The position numbers and the translations under genes are program-made. Shown here in pieces: positions 39,087-48,771 of a DNA stretch of 64,000 nt. This DNA comes from Sphingobium sp. (GTDB lineage: Bacteria > Pseudomonadota > Alphaproteobacteria > Sphingomonadales > Sphingomonadaceae), in NCBI GenBank assembly GCA_017744605.1, contig JAGIAZ010000004.1:62001-126000 (forward strand), given 5' to 3'. The notes below the pieces were generated by a model. The model was not told the DNA's origin. It saw only the letters and a list, made by a program, of their open reading frames with translations, and ran no database searches. How positions within the stretch are numbered: position 1 is the first letter of the stretch; the number at the start of each line of letters is the position of its first letter.

Positions 39087-39695
39087 TCATTGACCATCGT
39101 GACGCAGCACGAAGAGCGAGGCCGGAGACGGTACGGGAGTGGTCGATTCCGGCTGGTTCGACGCCGGATATTGAATGGCGAACAGAGCCTCACGCGGCAT
39201 TCCGGCAACCGTTCCGCTCGCGACGGACGGCACGCCGCCGACGGCGTGGAGGTAGGCTACGGTCTCGCCCGACAACCTGCGGCCGGTCGCCAAATGCTCG
39301 GCATAGCGGGCGGGGCCAGCGTTGTAGGCTGCGAACAGCCCCGGATAGCCGAAACGGTCGTACATCTGGCGCAGGTAGCAAGTCCCGGCGAGAATATTGT
39401 CGGGCGGATGGTCCGGGTCAGGACCGAGACCGAGTGTTCGCCGCATCGCATCCCAGGTGCCGGGCATCAGCTGCATCAGGCCCATGGCACCCGCGCGGCT
39501 GCGGATCGGCCGCCCGCCCAGCGCGGTCTGGCCATCGCTCTCTGCCCGCATGACCCGCTCGATCCAGGCAGTCGGGACACCGCAGCGAAGTGAAGCCTGC
39601 GTGATATAGGGCCGCCACCGCTCGGTCGTTTGAGCTTGGGCTGGCATGGCCAGAACGAGCGCCCCTACGGCAAGGCCAAGCTTCAGCGACGCCAT
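39087..39695 (-). CDS. lytic transglycosylase (conjugation-associated)
   Basis: WIERVMRAESDGQTALGGRPIRSRAGAMGLMQLMPGTWDAMRR...FAAYNAGPARYAE. Confidence 0.93.
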   Translation of the reverse strand: MASLKLGLAVGALVLAMPAQAQTTERWRPYITQASLRCGVPTAWIERVMRAESDGQTALGGRPIRSRAGAMGLMQLMPGTWDAMRRTLGLGPDPDHPPDNILAGTCYLRQMYDRFGYPGLFAAYNAGPARYAEHLATGRRLSGETVAYLHAVGGVPSVASGTVAGMPREALFAIQYPASNQPESTTPVPSPASLFVLRHDGQ

Positions 39696-40264
39696 AGGAG
39701 CCTCCCCTTGCCCACGATGTCGCTGGCCTCGGTTGGCCCAAAATACCGGCCGTCGAACGAGGCCGGACTGTCCATGAGCAGGAAAAGTTGCCGTCCGCGA
39801 AGGATGGTGCAGCCGCTCCATGACGGCATCGCTCGTCCCTTGACGTCGACCACCCGGCGCTCGGCAATCCAGCGCCCGTTGATGAAGATTTGTGTGCCAA
39901 GCGCGCAGACCTCGTCGCCGGCATAGGCGGCGACGCGCTTCACCAGCGGCACGTTCATCGGCAGGTAGCGGCGCTCTGCGGCGAGCCGCCGGAAGCGTTC
40001 CGGCACCCGCGCAATCACCATATCGCCGGGCTCGGGCCAGGCGCCGGGAGAAACTCTGTAGAGTCCGATCGGTGCGCTGGCGCTGGCGTTCCAAACCAGG
40101 CGCGGCGCGGGCGGAACGGCCGCGCAGGCGAGGAGGATGGCGATGCCGATGGCGGTGACGGCGACGCGCCGGCGCAGCCGCGCGCGGCGCGTCTTGTCGG
40201 CGCGGAGCGCATCGCCCCAGGCGAGAAGCGGGGCGTCGCCCGCGCGGTCGCGGCGGCCCTTCAT
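39683..40264 (-). CDS. traF: TraF-type S26 signal peptidase
   Basis: NASASAPIGLYRV (Ser site), VPLVKRVAAYAGDEVC (Lys site), LFLLMDSPASFDGRYFGP. Confidence 0.9.
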   Translation of the reverse strand: MKGRRDRAGDAPLLAWGDALRADKTRRARLRRRVAVTAIGIAILLACAAVPPAPRLVWNASASAPIGLYRVSPGAWPEPGDMVIARVPERFRRLAAERRYLPMNVPLVKRVAAYAGDEVCALGTQIFINGRWIAERRVVDVKGRAMPSWSGCTILRGRQLFLLMDSPASFDGRYFGPTEASDIVGKGRLLWRR

Positions 40265-40503
40265 CGTCCGATCTCCCGCGCGGCCTGCTCGCCCGACCAC
40301 GCGTCGAGGTCATCGATATGGTACTGGACGAAGCGGCTGTGGCGCCGGAACACCGGCCCCTTGCCCGCGCGGCGCAGGCGCTTGAGCAGCCGGCTCGACA
40401 GCTTGAGATAGGCGGCGGCCTGGTCGGTGTTGAGGAAGGGCGAGCCGCGCTTGGCGCGGCTGGCCCGGGTGATGTCGTCGTCGGTGTCCATGGGGATCGG
40501 CAT
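40261..40503 (-). CDS. helix-turn-helix domain protein
   Basis: FLNTDQAAAYLKLSSRLLKRLRRAGKGPVFRRHSRFVQYHIDDLDAW. Confidence 0.82.
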   Translation of the reverse strand: MPIPMDTDDDITRASRAKRGSPFLNTDQAAAYLKLSSRLLKRLRRAGKGPVFRRHSRFVQYHIDDLDAWSGEQAAREIGR

Positions 40504-40737
40504 CCTTCGCGGGATCGCGACCGTGCGGTCGCGTCACCGGGGATGCCGCCGGGAACACCGGGCGGGCAGTGTCGAAAGCCGGGGTCCGGAATTCGACACA
40601 CCCGGGAAAGGGCGAGCGGTGCGGGTTGCGCCGGGTGGCGCGGGTCCGAAGTCCCGCGCGACGGAAAGCGGACACAGGCAGACGCCCCCGCCTGCCAAGT
40701 CCCTCGCGAGCTATGGCAAATCCGGCTCACCGCTCGA

Positions 40738-40763
40738 GCCCCGCGCGCCGGAGCGCGCGGGGC
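40738..40763. terminator. perfect 11-bp GC hairpin just downstream of the DUF736 gene
   Basis: GCCCCGCGCGC-CGGA-GCGCGCGGGGC; on the minus strand the loop reads UCCG (UNCG-type tetraloop). No clear U tract. Confidence 0.5.
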
Positions 40764-40770
40764 ACCGTGA

Positions 40771-41070
40771 TCAGCGCGACCAGATGAGCTTGTGCTCGCC
40801 ATTGTCGCCCTGCGTCAGGTTCGCGTAGATCGGGGCCGGGAATGACGGATCGTCGAGCTTGAGGCCGAGATATTCGGCGCCTGTCTCGCGCGCGGCCTTG
40901 CTCCAGCCCGCCCCGAATTCGACGCCGCCGGCGCTGACCCGGTAGTCGGGCGACTTGTCGTTGTCGCGATCGACCGGCTTGATCGTCGCCTTGACGCGCA
41001 GTGAGAGGGTGCGGATCTCGCCGGTGTAGACGCCGTTCTCGCCGCGGGTGAAACTGCCGATCTGTGCCAT
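40771..41070 (-). CDS. DUF736 family protein
   Basis: MAQIGSFTRGENGVYTGEIRTLSLRVKATIKPVD... Confidence 0.93.
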   Translation of the reverse strand: MAQIGSFTRGENGVYTGEIRTLSLRVKATIKPVDRDNDKSPDYRVSAGGVEFGAGWSKAARETGAEYLGLKLDDPSFPAPIYANLTQGDNGEHKLIWSR

Positions 41071-41455
41071 GATAACCTCCATTCGATAGGTCGATGCCGC
41101 CCCATGCGGCCTCGATGCGGTTGACAGGTCGCGGGCCTGACGACGCGCACCGTCAGGCCGGAGCGCAAGCGGAGGACGGCCCGAGCCGGGCTTCTTGCCT
41201 CGCGAGGAAGGCGCGGGCACCGCGCCGGGGAAGAAGGTCGGCGAAGCCGTTGCGCGGCAGAGGAAGGCTTGCGGCAAACCGCCATCGATCAAGGCCGCCG
41301 GGGCTGCTTCGCCCGAAGACGAGGCGCAATCGTCGCGACAGGTCGGAGCGCCCGCACCGGCGGACGGGGCACCGGCCGACCGCAGACCGGGCAGCCGTGA
41401 ATGTCGTTGGCCTTGCAGGCGACGCGGGCTAGGCGGTCGGCAGCGGGGGGCTGCA

Positions 41456-41674
41456 ATGACGGTTCTGGATCAGGTACGCGGCTTGATCGAGCGGCTGTCG
41501 CCGGACTCGATCTGCGACGACTGCATCAGCGACAAGCTCGGCCTGTCGGTCCGCCAGCACGCCAATCACAAGACGCGGGAGCTGGCCGGCACGCGCGGAT
41601 TCGAACGCCGGAAGGACGCCTGCGCGATCTGCGGCGGGACCAAGCTGGTGATCCGCCGCAAGGGGAATCCGTAA
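41456..41674 (+). CDS. small putative zinc-ribbon protein
   Basis: 72 aa; SICDDCISDKLGLS ... DACAICGGTKLV. Confidence 0.6.
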   Translation: MTVLDQVRGLIERLSPDSICDDCISDKLGLSVRQHANHKTRELAGTRGFERRKDACAICGGTKLVIRRKGNP

Positions 41675-41690
41675 GGCGGGACGCCGCGCG

Positions 41691-42587
41691 CTACCGCTCC
41701 CAGCGCGTCTCGGTGGCGAGATACTCCCAGATCACGGTCTTCACCGTCACGTCGCCGGACCAGTCGATCATATAGCGATAGCGGCCCGACTCGACCGTGA
41801 TCCAGCCGCCGACCATCGCCTCGTCGTCGAGCAGATGGAAGGTCATGCGGCTGCCGACCTCGGGCCATACGGCGAGCTCGCCGGGCGTGCCGGCGGACTC
41901 GAAGGCGTCGCGCTGCGCGGCTGTCAGCTGCTCGAGCGGCACGAAGGCGACATGGTCGGGCGCTTCGAGCAACGGCTCGCCGATCTCGTGATAGGCGTGA
42001 CCCCGCGCATTCTTGACGATCACGCGCGAGATCCGGTTGGTGTCCGGATGGAGGGTGAACGGTGTAAGATCGTCGAACAGCAGCATCTGCCCGTCGGGTC
42101 CGCGCTTTAGCGAGCGGACGACATGGCGGTTGCTGCGCAGGATGGTTGCCGCTTCGGGATGCTTCGCCGCATCGGGGTAGAGACTGCCCGCCATGACCGC
42201 GTGCAGGACGCAGAGGAGATAGTTCTCGTCCGGCGAGAAGCCGGAATTGCACTCCCGGCAGACGACCACCTGGGGGAGATAGTCGTACTCGTCGCCCTTG
42301 CCGCGATCATAGTCGGCGCCGCGTTCGCGCAGGTCCTTGGTGAGAAGGGACTTTGTCGGGACGTGGTCGCGATTGCTGTCAATGTCGGCGATCCCGGCGC
42401 CGCAATGGATGCACCAGACCTTGAGACGTTCGTCGGTGAAGTCCTCGATCTCTCGCACCGTTTGTCCCGCGCCCCTGCCTGTATCTGCATATTCTACATA
42501 GCCGATCCTGCCGCCGATCCGCACAAAAAATCCGCGCGCCGACGCCGGAACGGCGGAGGCGCGCGGCCGATTTTTCAGGGTCCGCAA
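41691..42587 (-). CDS. HNH-like nuclease-fold hypothetical protein
   Basis: WCIHCGAGI ... RDHVPTKSLLTKDL ... VVVCRECNSGFSPDENYL (treble-clef/HNH pattern). Confidence 0.6.
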   Translation of the reverse strand: MRTLKNRPRASAVPASARGFFVRIGGRIGYVEYADTGRGAGQTVREIEDFTDERLKVWCIHCGAGIADIDSNRDHVPTKSLLTKDLRERGADYDRGKGDEYDYLPQVVVCRECNSGFSPDENYLLCVLHAVMAGSLYPDAAKHPEAATILRSNRHVVRSLKRGPDGQMLLFDDLTPFTLHPDTNRISRVIVKNARGHAYHEIGEPLLEAPDHVAFVPLEQLTAAQRDAFESAGTPGELAVWPEVGSRMTFHLLDDEAMVGGWITVESGRYRYMIDWSGDVTVKTVIWEYLATETRWER

Positions 42588-42620
42588 GATGCGGGCGGCG
42601 TTTCCGCCGCCCGCAAATGA

Positions 42621-44393
42621 TCAGGCCGCTTCGGCGAACGGCTCGGGCTGCTCGTCGGGGTCCGGCGCGGCCCGCACATCGCGCGCGGCGACGACCTTGG
42701 CATGGGCCGCGACCGTGCCGACGCCGCCCCGCGTCGTGTAAGCGCTCGGCGGGAACTGCATCCAGCGCGGCACCCAGCGCTCGACCTTGGCGCGGCCATC
42801 GGCACCGGCAAGATGGTCGCCGATGATCCGCTTCAAGGTCTTGGACTTCTCGCCCGCATTGGCGGTGGCAATCAGCTGGCCCGCCACCTCTCCGACGATC
42901 CGGCCCAGCACCTCGCGGTCGCGGATCAGGCCGAACAGGGCGTCGTCGGCCTGCCACCACTCGGCCATGTCGATGCCGATCTCGGTGCCGACCGCCTCGA
43001 CGGCAGCGCTGCCCGCCGCCAGCGTCTCGCCGATCACGACCGCGATCACCTCCGTGACGGCGGGGTCCGGCAGCTCGATCAGGCGCAGGAACACGCCCGC
43101 CACGCCATAGTCGTCGCCGTTTCCCCCGGTCACGGTTGGTTCCTCCGCAGAGAAGCCGAGCAGGTCGAGCACGGCGCGGCGGCGCTCGTCGAACACCGTC
43201 TCGCCGCGCGCGGTTTCGAGGCTTTCGCGGACCTCGTCGTTGCGCGTCAACTGCGGCTCGGGCCGCACGGTCCAGAGGTGCGAGCCGACGATGGCGTGGG
43301 CGACCATCAGGCGCAGCGCCACCTCGGGCCGGGTCAGCAGCGCGGCGCGGACGGCGGCGTGACGGTGCAGATCGACATAGGTCTGCAGGGTCGAGGTCAG
43401 TTCGGGGCGCTGCGGCTTCGGGCCTTCGGAAGCATCGCCGCTGGCAGCGCGGCGGGCCTCCTTGCGGGTCAGATAGCCTTCGTGGAAAGTCACTTCGCCG
43501 GTCGAACGGACATCGACATAGACGCGCCCGCCCTTGCGCTTGGCGGCCTTCTCATATTCCCACGAATGGAAATGCTCGGACGCGGGGACGATCACGACAT
43601 CGCTCCAGCCATCCTCGATATAGGCCCCGCGCCGCGCCTCGATGGCGGCATTCTGCGCCGTCCAGAAGGCGTCGGGGTCCGCGAAATAGCGATCATCGCC
43701 GAACAGGTCGGCGACGGTCGTGCCCGCATAGCTGTCTAGGTCGAACAGCGCAGCCTTGGCCGCGATCGACTGACCGCCAAACAGCCACGCCTTCAACTGA
43801 TGGCCGCTCGGCGCATAGGCATCAGGGTCGTCGAACAGCGCCAGCCACGCCCGCTGCTGACGCTTGCTGGCTAGAGTCAGGTGGCGGACGGTGGTGCGGT
43901 CGATCTTCTCGTCGCGATAGAGATTGCGGATGCGCGGCAGCAGATTGCCGAGCGCCAGCACGCGGCGGATGGTGAGGTCGGGAAGCCCGAAGGTGGCGGC
44001 GATGTCGTCGACCTCGCGGCCTTCCTTGACCAGCCGGGTAAAGGTTTCCCATTGGGTCACCTCGTCGGGGTCGAGCCGCGCGACGTTCTCGATCAGCGAG
44101 GCTTCGAGGGCGGCGGCATCGTCGCCCGCCTCCATGATCGCGGACGGCACCCGGCCAAGTTCGGGGTCCGCGCCTTCCTCGGCCTGGGCGAGCCGGGCGG
44201 CGTGGACGCGCCTGCGTCCAGCGACCAGTTCGAACCGGCCTTCGGTGATGCCGGGGCGCAGGATGACGGGCACGATGATCCCGCGCCTGCGCACGGTCGG
44301 CAGGATGTCGGACACGTCCGGGGCCTTCTTCCCGTGCCGCATGTTCACGGCGCTGTCGTCGATGTTGCCAATGTCGATGAATTCGAGTTTCAT
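42621..44393 (-). CDS. ParB/RepB/Spo0J family partition protein
   Basis: IDIGNIDDSAVNMRHGKKAPDVSDILPTVRRRGIIVPVILRPG...FELVAGRRRVHAARLA. Confidence 0.93.
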   Translation of the reverse strand: MKLEFIDIGNIDDSAVNMRHGKKAPDVSDILPTVRRRGIIVPVILRPGITEGRFELVAGRRRVHAARLAQAEEGADPELGRVPSAIMEAGDDAAALEASLIENVARLDPDEVTQWETFTRLVKEGREVDDIAATFGLPDLTIRRVLALGNLLPRIRNLYRDEKIDRTTVRHLTLASKRQQRAWLALFDDPDAYAPSGHQLKAWLFGGQSIAAKAALFDLDSYAGTTVADLFGDDRYFADPDAFWTAQNAAIEARRGAYIEDGWSDVVIVPASEHFHSWEYEKAAKRKGGRVYVDVRSTGEVTFHEGYLTRKEARRAASGDASEGPKPQRPELTSTLQTYVDLHRHAAVRAALLTRPEVALRLMVAHAIVGSHLWTVRPEPQLTRNDEVRESLETARGETVFDERRRAVLDLLGFSAEEPTVTGGNGDDYGVAGVFLRLIELPDPAVTEVIAVVIGETLAAGSAAVEAVGTEIGIDMAEWWQADDALFGLIRDREVLGRIVGEVAGQLIATANAGEKSKTLKRIIGDHLAGADGRAKVERWVPRWMQFPPSAYTTRGGVGTVAAHAKVVAARDVRAAPDPDEQPEPFAEAA

Positions 44394-44477
44394 GACTTCA
44401 CTCCTTGTGAGTGCCGGTCCGTCGCTCTTTCCGGGATGGCGGATCGGCTTTCGAATGGCGGCGAACGGCCGCCTGCG

Positions 44478-44777
44478 TCATCCGCGTGGTCGCGGAAGCT
44501 CGTCGGCTGCTGCATGGCGCAGCAGGGTTTCGGCCGACTGGATCGAACCGGCGCGGCGCGCGGTGTCGGCCCAGCGAGACAGCGGGAACGGCGTCTCGAA
44601 GCCGAGGTCGCGCTCGATGCCGAGGCCTCCGGCCAAGCGAACCGAGGCGATTTCGGACAGGCTGAACGAGAGCACCGGCACCGGATCGGGTTCGGCCCTG
44701 CCGCCGCGCTGGGCGGCGCGGTGGTTGATGTCGTTCGCGCGCAGGGCGAAGCGAAGATCGGGGATCACGAGGATCAT
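44478..44777 (-). CDS. hypothetical protein in the parB-ardC operon
   Basis: MILVIPDLRFALRANDINHRAAQRGG...; ATGA overlap with ardC. Confidence 0.55.
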   Translation of the reverse strand: MILVIPDLRFALRANDINHRAAQRGGRAEPDPVPVLSFSLSEIASVRLAGGLGIERDLGFETPFPLSRWADTARRAGSIQSAETLLRHAAADELPRPRG

Positions 44778-45745
44778 GCCGCGATCCTCCCTTCGATGCG
44801 CGCTTCCTGCGCCTCGCGGTGACGGGCCAGCAACCAGTCGGCGGCCTTGGTCGCCGTACTGGCGGCGCGGAAGATGGCGCGATTGTCCTCGCGCAACACC
44901 CCGAGCCATGAACCGATATAGTCGGCGTGACGCACGGTCGGGACGATGCCGAGCGCGGCGCACAGGAAGGCCGATCCCATCTCGGCGACCAGTTCCTCCC
45001 GCGCATAGTCCTTGCTGCCGAAGGCGTTGCGAAGGTCGCGACCGAGCCGCTTGGCGTGGCCGGTGGCGTGGGTCAGTTCGTGCAGGCAGGTCCGGTAGTA
45101 ATTGATCTGGTCGAAGAAGGCGGGCTGCGGCGGCACCTGCACGAAATCGGGGTTCGGGGCGTAGAAAGCGCGCTCCCCGCCGATGCGGAAATCGACGCCA
45201 GATGCGACGATCACCTCCTCGGCAACGGGCACGATCTCGCGTTCGGGCGGCGGCGCGGGATCGGACGCCAGCCCGGCGCGCAGCCCCTCGCACTGCGCGA
45301 CATTGAAGACGGTGAAGCGCTTGAGGAACGGCACGGCGCGGGCCTCGTCGCCGTCGCGCTGGGCGCGTTCCTTCTCGGCCTCGGGGGTGAAGCGGTCGGC
45401 ATAGACCACGGTCACACCATGCTCGCCCTTGCGCACGCAGCCCCCCGCTTCCTGCGCCTGCCGGAAGGTCAGCCACGACTGCGAGGGCCAGCCATGCTCG
45501 ATGACCGCGCCCCACAGGATCAGGATATTGACCCCCGAATAGGTCCGAGCGGTGAGTGCGTTGCGCGGCAGGCCGGGGCCGGTCCCGCCGGGCCTTCCCC
45601 ATGGCTGGACCCACGGGAAGCGCCCGGCTTCGAGTTCCGACACGATACGCGCGGTCACCTCGTCATAGAGGTTCGTCCGGTTGTCGGTCTGACAATCATT
45701 GCCCGCCCTCTTGCGTCGGGCACGGCGGCTGGTGGCTTCACGCAT
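44774..45745 (-). CDS. ardC: ArdC family antirestriction protein (zincin-like)
   Basis: LYDEVTARIVSELEAGRFPWVQPWG, ALTARTYSGVNILILW, CLHELTHATGH. Confidence 0.9.
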   Translation of the reverse strand: MREATSRRARRKRAGNDCQTDNRTNLYDEVTARIVSELEAGRFPWVQPWGRPGGTGPGLPRNALTARTYSGVNILILWGAVIEHGWPSQSWLTFRQAQEAGGCVRKGEHGVTVVYADRFTPEAEKERAQRDGDEARAVPFLKRFTVFNVAQCEGLRAGLASDPAPPPEREIVPVAEEVIVASGVDFRIGGERAFYAPNPDFVQVPPQPAFFDQINYYRTCLHELTHATGHAKRLGRDLRNAFGSKDYAREELVAEMGSAFLCAALGIVPTVRHADYIGSWLGVLREDNRAIFRAASTATKAADWLLARHREAQEARIEGRIAA

Positions 45746-46099
45746 TGCTGTCCTCCATCGCCACCCAAAAGCAGCATGCCTCCCCGGAAGGCGGGGGTGG
45801 GCGGCGAGACGCGACCAAGAGGCCCGGCTTCGAGCGGGCGAAGACACCGAAGGGCGGAACGGAAGTGGAGCACCCCGAAGGGGTTGGCTTCGTCCGCGAC
45901 GGGCCTAGCAGGGAGCGCCGCCCGCACCCGCCGTACCGGGAGAGGCACAGACAACGCCGCCGCGCCCAAGCGCGGCGTCCGCAGCCACGCCAGCGATCGT
46001 CACCGCATGGACGAGACCCGTCAGGGGCTCGGCGAAGGCCGCCGTCGGCGGTCGAGTAGAGCGCGGTCGCGCCCCGGCGCGAGGCGCAGGATCAGTCCC

Positions 46100-46999
46100 T
46101 CAGACGTGTAGCCAGCCCGGATTCTCGTATATCTCGCCATAGCTTCCCGCCTCCATGCAGCGGATGCCGACCGACTCCAGGAAGAAGTGCTTGCCGGCCT
46201 GCCGCTCGTCGCGCGGGTCATCGACATAGACGTACCAAGCGTCGCGCACGCGGTCGGGAAAGGTGCGGAAATACTTGGCCCGCTCGATCAGCAGCCAGCG
46301 CAGGAACACCTCGTTCTCGGCCAGTCCCAGCCCCACGAACAGCAGCGGCTTGTTGAACACGAGATGCATCCAGGTCCGCGCGCCCTGCCATTCACGGCGG
46401 TTCTTGGCGCGGAACAGGTTCTCGTCGCTGCGGCCGTGGATCCAGCCGCCGGCGCGGCGCACCGACCCCATGTAGTGGCTCAGACCGAGGCGGATGCTGG
46501 TCCTGTATTTCGCCATCCCATTGATGTGCCAGATGCCGAAGTCGGCGCAGGGATCGTCAATCTCGTGCCGCGCGAAGTGGCAGCCCCAGGGATAGAAGGC
46601 GGTGAACTTCGGGTCGCGCGGGAACTGGAAGTCGCAGTCCGCCGCCTGGCTCAGCACGTCGTCGAAATTGGTTGTGAGGACCGGCGCGCGATGACGCAGC
46701 GCCCATTCCATGATCCGCCGGTGGTGCGGGAACGGACGCCAGTCGGACATCGTCTTGCAGAACTCGGCCTGCATTGCGCCGGTGCGCCCATGCGACTTCA
46801 ATTCGACGACATCGTAGAATTCGGTGAGCGCGGTGCCCGGCGGCACGGTGTTGACGCCGGGGATGCAGTCGCGCGCGATGCCGATCAGCAGGGCGTCCCA
46901 GCTGTTGACCGCAGCGGCATTGGCATGGCGGTTGATGCCGTTGCCGATCACGAGCGCCAAATCCGGCTCGCGCCGCCGCAGCAAGGTCTCCAGCTTCAT
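46100..46999 (-). CDS. SIR2-like domain protein (possible NAD-linked defence effector)
   Basis: DLALVIGNGINRHANAAAVNSWDALLIGIARD, PVLTTNFDDVLSQA, IWHINGM, PLLFVGLGLAENEVFLRWLL. Confidence 0.78.
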   Translation of the reverse strand: MKLETLLRRREPDLALVIGNGINRHANAAAVNSWDALLIGIARDCIPGVNTVPPGTALTEFYDVVELKSHGRTGAMQAEFCKTMSDWRPFPHHRRIMEWALRHRAPVLTTNFDDVLSQAADCDFQFPRDPKFTAFYPWGCHFARHEIDDPCADFGIWHINGMAKYRTSIRLGLSHYMGSVRRAGGWIHGRSDENLFRAKNRREWQGARTWMHLVFNKPLLFVGLGLAENEVFLRWLLIERAKYFRTFPDRVRDAWYVYVDDPRDERQAGKHFFLESVGIRCMEAGSYGEIYENPGWLHV

Positions 47000-47071
47000 C
47001 CGTTCCCCCGTCGTTTGATCTGCCCTGACGCCATCACCCCGGTGGCAGACCCTCCGCCACCCGCGAAGGGA

Positions 47072-47776
47072 TCAATATGTCGCATCCTCCACCTGCAGGC
47101 CGAGATCGAAATCGCTGTCGCGGCCGATCGTGCCGAGGTGCCGGTTGCCGTCGAGGTGGGTCAGCCGATAGGCGTGCGCGATGCCGCCTTCGACGCGCGT
47201 GCTGGTGAACCGCTCGGTGTGGACGAGGTCGTTGACCGCAAGGATGTTGAGGGCCGGGCGGATCCGGTCGTTGGCGACGCCGCAATGCTCGGTGATCTTC
47301 TCATAGCTGATCGGCGCCATGTTCATCGCCCGGTTGCGGCGCGCCGCGAACAGGAAATAGAGCTTGAGCGCGTCGAGCTCGGCGCGCGAGCGCAGCCTGA
47401 ACTCCGTGAAGGCGCGGACGCGGTCGCCGAGATAGATCCCGCTCACGGGGAGCTTCGCCCAGTTGGCGAGGGGGTTGTAGTCGGCGAGGCGATAGCCGCT
47501 GCGCTGGCTCGCAATCTTCTCGATCAGCCCGCGCGTTTCGAGGATCGACAAGCCGCCGGCGACCTTCGCCCGGCTCAGATCGGCCGCCTGGCAGAGCTGG
47601 TCGTAGGTCAGCTTCACCGACCCGTCGTCGGGATCCATGTGATGGGCGAGGACGGCCAGCAGCATCAGCGCCGCCGTCTCGTCTGACCCGCCCTGCTGCC
47701 ACTTGAACGCCTTGAGCCCGCCCGCGTCGATCCAGCGGACGGGCAGCTTCACGAACACGGGCCGCTTCGCCTTCAC
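47072..47776 (-). CDS. winged-helix replication-type/plasmid-like protein
   Basis: VKLTYDQLCQAADLSRAKVAGGLSILETRGLIEK (wHTH); GTGA overlap with upstream small ORF. Confidence 0.55.
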   Translation of the reverse strand: MKAKRPVFVKLPVRWIDAGGLKAFKWQQGGSDETAALMLLAVLAHHMDPDDGSVKLTYDQLCQAADLSRAKVAGGLSILETRGLIEKIASQRSGYRLADYNPLANWAKLPVSGIYLGDRVRAFTEFRLRSRAELDALKLYFLFAARRNRAMNMAPISYEKITEHCGVANDRIRPALNILAVNDLVHTERFTSTRVEGGIAHAYRLTHLDGNRHLGTIGRDSDFDLGLQVEDATY

Positions 47777-47916
47777 TTCGACTGCCCCTTCACGACGCTG
47801 TGCACGACGTAGAGGCAGCCCGCCGCAAGGGCGATCGCGGCCAGCGCGATGAGCCCGATCCACTGTTCGGGCGGCAGGCCGGAGAAATGGGAGAGGAAAT
47901 CCAGAATGTCCTTCAT
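47773..47916 (-). CDS. small (47 aa) single-TM membrane peptide
   Basis: MKDILDFLSHFSGLPPEQWIGLIALAAIALAAGCLYVVHSVVKGQSK; below the ORF-track length cut-off; stop overlaps the next gene start. Confidence 0.6.
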   Translation of the reverse strand: MKDILDFLSHFSGLPPEQWIGLIALAAIALAAGCLYVVHSVVKGQSK

Positions 47917-48186
47917 CGACGATGCTCCTGTCAGTTCGACATGAGCTTTTTTTGCCAGACCCGATCAATCTATATCTAGACACACTCTGTGACAATTCGA
48001 CCGGGAATTAAGGACAGTTCAGAATGAATCCAATTAGTTGCCGAACAATTCCGCAGTGTTCGGGGGAAACGGATTCAGTTCACGAACGAGCGTCCGTGAA
48101 CTTTCGGGGCCTCGCGGTCGCGAATCGCGACGAAAGCCGCGCATCGGATCATGCCCGCGCGAGGACGCCGACGAAATGCAGAAGCG

Positions 48187-48420
48187 CTATTGCCGGATGA
48201 TCGAAGGGCGCTCGCCGAAAGCCGCGATCGCCAGCTCCATCCCTTCGCCGACGATCCAGCGGGCGCGTTCGAGATGCGAGCGCCAGCAGGCCTCCGTATC
48301 GTTGTGAGCCAGGTCGAGGTGCATCAGAGAGGATGCGGCTTCACGCCAGTCTCGACCGGCATCGTCGGCTTCGAGCAGCGCTGCGTAAAGCGCAAGGTTC
48401 CTCCGATCATAGTCGACCAC
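48187..48420 (-). CDS. hypothetical protein
   Basis: VVDYDRRNLALYAALLEADDAGRDWREAASSLMHLDL...; GTG start inferred. Confidence 0.5.
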   Translation of the reverse strand: MVDYDRRNLALYAALLEADDAGRDWREAASSLMHLDLAHNDTEACWRSHLERARWIVGEGMELAIAAFGERPSIIRQ

Positions 48421-48540
48421 CTCATTCCCAGTTGGCGCGCTTTTGCCGATGCCACTCAAGATACGCCTTCTCCGACCCATTCATGTTTCGGGTATTATAA
48501 TGCGTAGCACTAAAATGCCCGATTGTCCTCTAACCTCGGG

Positions 48541-48771
48541 ATGGACATCAAAAAACTTGTCGGAGCGAACGTGCTGCGTCGGCGTCGAGCTGTCCATCTC
48601 AGCCAAGAGGCTGTCGCAGAGAAAATGGGTGTCGATCGCGCCTACGTCGGAGCAATCGAACGTGGCGAACAGAACATCACACTACATAGCCTGTGGGGAT
48701 TGAGTGAAGCTCTCAATCTGCATCCTCGCGATTTCTTCGACGAAACAGCGCTGACCGATCCGGCGGATTAA
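48541..48771 (+). CDS. XRE-family HTH regulator
   Basis: LVGANVLRRRRAVHLSQEAVAEKMGVDRAYVGAIERGEQNITLHSLWGLSEALN. Confidence 0.9.
   Translation: MDIKKLVGANVLRRRRAVHLSQEAVAEKMGVDRAYVGAIERGEQNITLHSLWGLSEALNLHPRDFFDETALTDPAD

Noticed and set aside
45850-46090. GC-rich intergenic segment with small ORFs
   Set aside because: Short, biased ORFs only; no protein signature or clear repeat that I could define.
46187-47686. 499-aa plus ORF opposite the SIR2-like and replication-type genes
   Set aside because: Spans two minus-strand genes with coherent domains; composition typical of antisense readthrough.
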